Positions 58,373 through 64,000 of a stretch of DNA of 64,000 nucleotides are shown piece after piece (positions within the stretch are counted from its first letter, which is position 1; each line of letters starts with the position of its first letter). The DNA lies in assembly GCA_946407735.1 (NCBI GenBank), contig CAMJPL010000002.1, positions 1 through 64,000 on the forward strand, written 5' to 3'. Position numbers and translations under genes: made by a program. The notes under the pieces were generated by a model. That model was not told the origin of the DNA. It saw only the letters and a program-made list of their open reading frames with translations, and did no database searches. Source of the stretch: an uncultured Clostridia bacterium (lineage in GTDB: Bacteria; Bacillota; Clostridia; Oscillospirales; CAG-272).

Positions 58373-58401
58373 TTGAATATCCGGCCGAAATATAGTATAA
58401 T
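58373..58401 (+). promoter_or_regulatory. sigma70-type promoter (TTGAAT-17-TATAAT)
   Basis: TTGAAT 58373-58378, TATAAT 58396-58401. Confidence 0.7.
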
Positions 58402-58479
58402 AATACACATCATATAAGTTCACACAGACTGCCGTCAACGTATGCCGACGCTCCGGCGCAGTTTTGAGAGGAATTGAAA

Positions 58480-59952
58480 ATGCTGAAGAAAATCACCGCT
58501 TTATCCGTTTCGATGATGATGCTGTTATCCGCCGTCCTTGTCTCCTGCGGGGAGGAAGCCTCGGCGCCTCCCGCCGCCGGCGGGACGTCGGCTCCGGAGG
58601 CTTCGCCGGAGACCACCGCCGCCGAGACCGAAGCTGAGACGGCGCCTGAGTCGGTCGTCCCCGATCAGGATCTCGAAGGCTACACATACGTCATCCTCGA
58701 GCGCAAGAACGCCGCAAACATCGTCGAACGTGAAGGCGACCGCGAAGAGATGGACGGCGACATCCTCAACGACGCGATATATACCCGCAACCGCGCGATC
58801 GAGGAAAGGTTCAATGCGAAGATCAAAAGCGCCACGGTCGACGACGTTCAGGCGCCGTTCACAAAGAGCGTGAAGGCGGGGGATAAAGAATACTCGATGG
58901 TCTTCATCACTCCCCCGGCGTCGGTGAGCGACGGCATCGACGGCTACAACATGAACCTGTGGGAGATTCCCGGCATGGATCTTACGCAGCCGTGGTACAA
59001 TGACGTCGTCGTCAACAACTTCACCGTCAGAAACAAGCTGTATTCCGCTCTCAGCGATATGACCTACGGAGCCAGCATATTCGCCTGCTGCATGTTTTAC
59101 AACACCAATCTGTGCGACAAATACGGCATCGAGCAGATAAGCGAGACCGTCAAAAAAGGTCAGTGGACGCAGGAAAAGGAACTTGAGATAAGCAAAGGGA
59201 TCAGCTCGGACATAAACGGCGACGGCAAGATGGACACCGAAGATTTCTACGGTCATGTCGCCGGCAGCACGCACAACTGCATGAACTACCAGTACGACGC
59301 CGATATCCCGTATCTCAAGATCAACAACGAGGAAGGCACATATGAAGTCGCGATCATGTCGGAGAGGCTGGTAAAGACGGTAGAGCGCATAAACGCTCTG
59401 CTCTGGGAGGACAACCGCTCTCTCGTCACCGACAAGCACATCGACATGTTCAAAAACGGTCAGGCCCTGTTCATCACCGGCGGCTATGTCGGCACCATGC
59501 TGCTGCTGCGCGACATGGAGGACGATTTCGTCCCGCTCACCTATCCGAAATTCGATGAGGCGCAGGAGAAGTACCTTTCGATGCTGGCCGGCTCGACATC
59601 GTTCATCGTCATCCCCGGAGTCTATGCCGACGACCCGGCGACGCTCGGGAAGATCGGGACCCTGACCGAGGCTCTGTCCGAATACAGCTACAACAATCTT
59701 ACCCCCGTCATCTACGACACCGTCATCGAGAACAAAACCTCGCGCGACTACGAGACCACAAAGCAGATGCTCGACATCATCCGCGACGGGCGTATGGCCG
59801 ACTTCGGCTATCTCACCGACAAGAACAGCTACATGAGTGTCATCCTCACCAACTGCCTTGACAAGAAGACGAACGACGTCGCCTCTATGTACGCGAAGAA
59901 GATCGACAAGGTGACAAAGTTCTACGACAAGCTGTTCGAGAACTTCGCCTGA
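58480..59952 (+). CDS. ABC transporter extracellular solute-binding lipoprotein
   Basis: MLKKITALSVSMMMLLSAVLVSCG lipobox; low-complexity linker; SBP body. ORF track start 58474 is TTG. Confidence 0.88.
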   Translation: MLKKITALSVSMMMLLSAVLVSCGEEASAPPAAGGTSAPEASPETTAAETEAETAPESVVPDQDLEGYTYVILERKNAANIVEREGDREEMDGDILNDAIYTRNRAIEERFNAKIKSATVDDVQAPFTKSVKAGDKEYSMVFITPPASVSDGIDGYNMNLWEIPGMDLTQPWYNDVVVNNFTVRNKLYSALSDMTYGASIFACCMFYNTNLCDKYGIEQISETVKKGQWTQEKELEISKGISSDINGDGKMDTEDFYGHVAGSTHNCMNYQYDADIPYLKINNEEGTYEVAIMSERLVKTVERINALLWEDNRSLVTDKHIDMFKNGQALFITGGYVGTMLLLRDMEDDFVPLTYPKFDEAQEKYLSMLAGSTSFIVIPGVYADDPATLGKIGTLTEALSEYSYNNLTPVIYDTVIENKTSRDYETTKQMLDIIRDGRMADFGYLTDKNSYMSVILTNCLDKKTNDVASMYAKKIDKVTKFYDKLFENFA

Positions 59953-59965
59953 GATCAAAACAGAA

Positions 59966-60021
59966 AAGAGCTTTCACGCCGCCTTTAAAAATTGCGGTAA
60001 GAGCGTGAAAGCTCTTTTTTT
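59966..60021 (+). terminator. Rho-independent terminator
   Basis: AAAGAGCTTTCACGC ... GCGTGAAAGCTCTTTTTTT. Confidence 0.92.
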
Positions 60022-60036
60022 ATATTCTGCCGGACG

Positions 60037-61020
60037 TCATCCTATCTTGAGGACCACCTTGCCTGTATTCTCGTTGTTTTCAAGTATCGCGTGAGCCGCC
60101 TCGGCCTCGGTGACCGGCAGTATTTTATATATAACAGGCCGGTCCATTCCCTGAGAAAGCTTCGGATAGACCTTCGATATGATCTCCGAGACGAGCGCCG
60201 CCTTGAATCCGGGAGCTCTCGATCTCAGCGTGCTGCCGATTATCCGGATGTTCCTGACATAGATGTTCCTCAGATCTATTTCGGTCTCTGTCCCGGAGAG
60301 CGCCGCGATCATTATCCATCTCGCGCCTTTGGCGAGATACGGAAGACATCTGCCCATCCCCTCGCCGCCGACGCAGTCGACGGTGACATCGACAGGAGTT
60401 CCCCGCTCGAGCTCGGCTTTCAGCGCATCGGCGAGGTCTTCCTTTCTGGTGTCGATTATAACGTCGGCTCCGAGCCTTTTCACCTTGTCGAGCTTGCTTT
60501 CGCCGCGGATCGTGGTTATCACGCGCAGTCCGAAGGCTTTGGCGAGAGGGATCGCGACCGACGCCAGCCCGCTGCCGCCGGCCTGCATGAGAAATGTCTC
60601 GCCCTCCTTCGCCTGTCCTTCGACGAACAGATTCAGATACGCCGTGCACACCGCCTCCGGGAAGGCGGCGGCCTCCGCCATCGAGAAGCCGTCGGGGATC
60701 GGCATCAGCATATCGTATCTCACGGCAGCGTACTCGGCGTAGCCGCCTCCGCCGAGAAGCGAGCATACCCTGTCGCCTTCGCGGAAGGCGCATTTTTCCT
60801 TCGCCTCATCGCCGAGCTTCTCTATCGTCCCGGAGATCTCAAGCCCCATCCATTCAGGCGCTCCGGGCGGAGGAGGGTATCCGCCCGATCTCTGCATAAG
60901 ATCAGCTCTGTTTATCCCGGCGTATTCGACGCGTACAAGAGCCTCGTCAGGCGACACCGAAATATCCGGCACATCGGACCATGACAGGCTTTTGTCACCG
61001 TTTATGATCACGGCCTTCAT
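60037..61020 (-). CDS. Quinone oxidoreductase/zinc-independent MDR alcohol dehydrogenase
   Basis: MKAVIINGDKSLSWSDVPD; VEYAGINRADLMQRSGGYPPPPGAPEWMGLEISG; start moved from 61083 to remove overlap with the next gene. Confidence 0.92.
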   Translation of the reverse strand: MKAVIINGDKSLSWSDVPDISVSPDEALVRVEYAGINRADLMQRSGGYPPPPGAPEWMGLEISGTIEKLGDEAKEKCAFREGDRVCSLLGGGGYAEYAAVRYDMLMPIPDGFSMAEAAAFPEAVCTAYLNLFVEGQAKEGETFLMQAGGSGLASVAIPLAKAFGLRVITTIRGESKLDKVKRLGADVIIDTRKEDLADALKAELERGTPVDVTVDCVGGEGMGRCLPYLAKGARWIMIAALSGTETEIDLRNIYVRNIRIIGSTLRSRAPGFKAALVSEIISKVYPKLSQGMDRPVIYKILPVTEAEAAHAILENNENTGKVVLKIG

Positions 61021-61048
61021 TCGTCTTTCCCCCTTCGCCTTATACAGA

Positions 61049-62089
61049 TCACAGTCCGATCTCCGATGTGTAATCGACGTCATAGCCGCAGGCGGCGAGG
61101 GCCATGCGGTGCGTGTCGAGCTCGAACGCGTAATCGAACGGGTTTTCCTTCTCGCCGAGCACGATCGCGGCGAAATCGAGCATCATCGAGTCATATCTAC
61201 CGCTCGGAAGCGGGAATTCCTTTATTTCGCCGCCTTTTCCCTGCCTTGATATGATCGCCGAGGGTTTCATCTCAAGAGGCCGGATCTCGTATGTCCCCTT
61301 GCTGCCGGAGACGACGAGCTGGCGGTGCTGATATCCGTTTATCTCGGTGCCGTTGGACTGGGCTATCGATATCCCGCGCGGGTATTCGAGTATAGCCGTC
61401 CCCTGATCGAACGAGGTGTTGCCGTCGAGACCGCTCGACGTTATATACGGCGTGATACGGCGCGGCATGCCCTGCATCAGATGGATGAGGTCGAGCATAT
61501 GACAGCCGATGTAGAACATATTGCCGTAATCGAACATCCCGTGCCAGTGACGCTTCTCGGCCGGATGCTCTATGTTCATCTGGGCGGTGCAGGAAAGGAT
61601 CTCGCCGAGCTCGCCGCTTTTCACCATGCGGAGGCAGTCAAGCACCGCCTCGTTGTAGCGGTACATGTACGCCACCTGCAGCGGCAGCTCCTTCTTCTTC
61701 GCGAGCCTGAGAAGATCGGTGAAGGCTTTGATATCCCGCCCGACCGGCTTGTCTATGTGCACCGGGATGCCGTTTTCGACGCATCTCATCGCAGCGAACG
61801 GCAGATCGTACTCGAAGCCCTCAACCATGATGAAGTCGCATCCGGCGTTCATCAGCTGCTCCTCGGTAAGTAGAGGATAATCCCTGAACGACGGATGCGC
61901 CTTAAGTTCGGCGCTTGTCCAGAAGGTGAAGTTGTTGAATCCCGCGGCTCTGTACCCGGCGATCCTTTCGTCGCTGTCGGGGACTATCCCGACGATCTCG
62001 AATATGTCGGGGAATTTTCTAACGCAGTCGAGCTTGCCGACCGAATGGTCGTGAAGCGTACCGAGCATGCCGATTTTCAGTTTTCTCAT
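61049..62089 (-). CDS. Gfo/Idh/MocA family oxidoreductase
   Basis: MRKLKIGMLGTLHDHSVGKLDC; IPVHIDKPVGRDIKAFTDLL. Confidence 0.9.
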   Translation of the reverse strand: MRKLKIGMLGTLHDHSVGKLDCVRKFPDIFEIVGIVPDSDERIAGYRAAGFNNFTFWTSAELKAHPSFRDYPLLTEEQLMNAGCDFIMVEGFEYDLPFAAMRCVENGIPVHIDKPVGRDIKAFTDLLRLAKKKELPLQVAYMYRYNEAVLDCLRMVKSGELGEILSCTAQMNIEHPAEKRHWHGMFDYGNMFYIGCHMLDLIHLMQGMPRRITPYITSSGLDGNTSFDQGTAILEYPRGISIAQSNGTEINGYQHRQLVVSGSKGTYEIRPLEMKPSAIISRQGKGGEIKEFPLPSGRYDSMMLDFAAIVLGEKENPFDYAFELDTHRMALAACGYDVDYTSEIGL

Positions 62090-62113
62090 CGCAGCATATC
62101 CTCCTTTTTGTCT

Positions 62114-62142
62114 ATTATATCACATCTGAAGGTCCCTGTAAA
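62114..62142 (-). promoter_or_regulatory. sigma70-type promoter (TTTACA-17-TATAAT)
   Basis: Reverse complement TTTACA GGGACCTTCAGATGTGA TATAAT upstream of the 62089 start. Confidence 0.65.
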
Positions 62143-62255
62143 TACGCAGGGGACGATTTGTTTCCCATTTTATTCATGCGCCTGCGGTAGCCGAGCGGCG
62201 TCATACCTTCGCATCTCCTGAAAGCCGAGCTGAAATTAGCGGCGCCTACGAACAC
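62115..62255 (-). pseudogene. C-terminal remnant of an AraC-type regulator
   Basis: VFVGAANFSSAFRRCEGMTPLGYRRRMNKMGNKSSP resembles the last HTH of AraC proteins; no upstream DNA-binding or sensor region in frame. Confidence 0.7.
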
Positions 62256-62269
62256 GCCGTAAAACCATA

Positions 62270-62313
62270 CTCCCGGCGCGGCAGGAATACCGCGCCGGGG
62301 AGCTTTTTCTCTC
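62270..62313 (+). terminator. Rho-independent terminator (plus-strand oriented)
   Basis: TCCCGGCGCGG caggaata CCGCGCCGGGGA gctttttc. Confidence 0.7.
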
Positions 62314-62432
62314 ATCTGCCGTCATAGTAAGTTTACAAACAAATGCAGCGTATGAGTTGATGACATTTTTTCATGTATGGTATAATATCATACAGACTTT
62401 GTCCGTCAATGCGAGAAAAACATTATTGAGAC

Positions 62433-64000
62433 ATGCGGAAAAAGAATATACCCGATCATATAGAAGTAAGAGGCGCGAAGGTTCACAACCTCAAGAACAT
62501 AGACGCCGACATTCCCCTTAACCGCATCGTCGGCATCGCGGGGGTGTCGGGCTCGGGAAAATCGTCGCTCGCCCTCGGGGTGCTGTACGCCGAGGGATCA
62601 AGGCGGTATCTCGAGTCGCTTTCCACCTACACGAGGAGGCGAATGACCCAGGCGGCGAAGGCGAAGGTCGACGACGTACGGTATCTTCCCGCCGCTCTGG
62701 CGCTCCATCAGCGGCCCGGAGTCCCCGGCATAAGAAGTACCTTCGGCACCTCAACCGAGCTTCTGAACAGCCTCCGTCTTATGTTCTCCCGCCTTTCGGT
62801 CTACAAATGCCCGAACGGCCACGACGTGCCGCCTTCGATGGGTGTGGCGGCCGAGACAGAGGTACGCTGCCCGGTATGCGGCGAGATCGTCCCGCCGATA
62901 GGAGCCGAGGAGCTTGCCTTCAACAGCGGAGGCGCCTGCGAAAAATGCGGCGGCACCGGGACCGTCAGAACGGTGAACCGCGATTCGCTCGTCCCGGACG
63001 AAAGCCTCACGATAGACGGCGGCGCCGTCGCACCGTGGAACAGCCTAATGTGGTCGCTCATGACCGACGTCTGCCGCGCCATGGGCGTGAGGACCGATAT
63101 ACCGTTCAAAGATCTGACCGACGAGGAAAAGGCCATCGTCTACGACGGTCCTATGGTAAAGAAACACATCTTCTACAAGCCGAAAAGCTCAGAAACCTTC
63201 CCCGCTGCCGAGATGGACTTCACCTATTACAGCGCGACCGCGACGGTGATGAACGCGCTGAGCAAGGTTAAGGACGACACCGGGATGAAGCGGGTCGAGA
63301 AGTTCCTGAAGGAGGACGTCTGCCCCGACTGCGGAGGAACGAGACTGTCAGAGAGAGCGCGCTCGCTTCGTCTGCGGGGGCTTTCGCTCGATCAGGTGTG
63401 CATGATGACCTTATCCGAGGCGATAGAATGGGTGAAGGGCGTCCCCGCGTCCATGCCCGAGGAGATGAGGCCGATGGCCGAGAGCATATGCGACTCCTTC
63501 CTCGGCACGTCAAAGCGGCTCGTCGATCTCGGTCTTTCATATCTCTCGCTCGACCGCGCCGCTTCGACGCTGTCGACCGGAGAGCGTCAGCGGACACAGC
63601 TGGCGAGGGCCGTGCGCAACCGCACCACCGGAGTGCTGTACGTACTCGACGAGCCGTCGATAGGTCTGCACCCTTCCAACATCGAGGGACTTACCGGCGT
63701 CATGGACGATCTCGCGGCGGACGGCAACTCGATAGTGCTCGTCGATCACGACACGCAGGTCCTGTCGCATGCCGACTGGCTGATCGAGCTCGGCCCCGAG
63801 GCCGGCGCGAAGGGCGGCAGGATCATCTCTCAGGGAACGGTCGACGATATCGTAAAAGACCCGGCCTCGATGATCGGGCCGTATCTCGATCCTTCGAAGA
63901 AGAATACCCTCAGGACCGGCGCGTCAAAAGACGAGCTGTTCTCGCTCGGAGAGATACGCATGGAAACGTCGGGGATCCACACCGTAAAGCCGCTGTCGGT
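62433..64000 (+). CDS. UvrA-like ABC ATPase, apparently lacking the UvrB-binding insertion; partial, runs off the window
   Basis: IEVRGAKVHNLKNIDADIPLNRIVGIAGVSGSGKSSLALGVLYAEGSRRYLESLS; CPDCGGTRLS; LSTGERQRTQLARAVRNRTTGVLYVLDEPSIGLHPSN; not in the ORF track because it is open-ended. Confidence 0.93.
   Translation, partial: MRKKNIPDHIEVRGAKVHNLKNIDADIPLNRIVGIAGVSGSGKSSLALGVLYAEGSRRYLESLSTYTRRRMTQAAKAKVDDVRYLPAALALHQRPGVPGIRSTFGTSTELLNSLRLMFSRLSVYKCPNGHDVPPSMGVAAETEVRCPVCGEIVPPIGAEELAFNSGGACEKCGGTGTVRTVNRDSLVPDESLTIDGGAVAPWNSLMWSLMTDVCRAMGVRTDIPFKDLTDEEKAIVYDGPMVKKHIFYKPKSSETFPAAEMDFTYYSATATVMNALSKVKDDTGMKRVEKFLKEDVCPDCGGTRLSERARSLRLRGLSLDQVCMMTLSEAIEWVKGVPASMPEEMRPMAESICDSFLGTSKRLVDLGLSYLSLDRAASTLSTGERQRTQLARAVRNRTTGVLYVLDEPSIGLHPSNIEGLTGVMDDLAADGNSIVLVDHDTQVLSHADWLIELGPEAGAKGGRIISQGTVDDIVKDPASMIGPYLDPSKKNTLRTGASKDELFSLGEIRMETSGIHTVKPLS

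Noticed and set aside
58208-58438. Minus-strand 76-aa ORF next to the IS right end, considered as the missing SpaA N-terminal part
   Set aside because: No Cna-B/SpaA-like sequence; overlaps the promoter of the SBP gene
58525-59958. 477-aa minus-strand ORF
   Set aside because: Antisense to the solute-binding lipoprotein with promoter, RBS, lipobox and terminator
1-64000. CRISPR arrays, tRNA, rRNA
   Set aside because: No regularly spaced repeats or recognisable RNA gene sequences seen by eye; a tRNAscan/Rfam/CRISPR-finder run would be needed to exclude them

Overview
This 64 kb chromosomal window looks like a GC-rich gut Clostridia/Firmicutes-type bacterium. It is dominated by glycan and carbohydrate catabolism loci. 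About 49 protein-coding genes are supportable. They include four Gfo/Idh/MocA oxidoreductases, many glycoside-hydrolase-like enzymes (GH20-, GH28-, GH36-, GH43-, GH51-like and several unassigned), and three orphan ABC solute-binding lipoproteins with no permease or ATPase in the window. There are also two AraC regulators, two DUF4432/aldose-epimerase-like proteins, a large hybrid histidine kinase and a UvrA paralogue that runs off the end. No rRNA, tRNA or CRISPR was recognised. The main points of interest are: (1) a PglF/CapD-type membrane domain fused to a NahK-like N-acetylhexosamine 1-kinase, overlapping a GlmU-like nucleotidyltransferase gene; (2) an M24/creatinase-like + ASRT-domain + divergent creatininase operon; (3) a compact 7-gene operon with two URO-D-like proteins, PIG-L deacetylase, NagB-like isomerase and tandem esterases; (4) two AraC loci that independently carry 21-bp-phased direct repeats next to the -35 of a solute-binding-protein operon; (5) a SpaA/LPxTG surface-protein remnant cut by a frameshifting IS5-like element; (6) an AraC C-terminal remnant whose end coincides with a promoter. 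Family assignments come from reading the translated sequences by eye; no database search was run.
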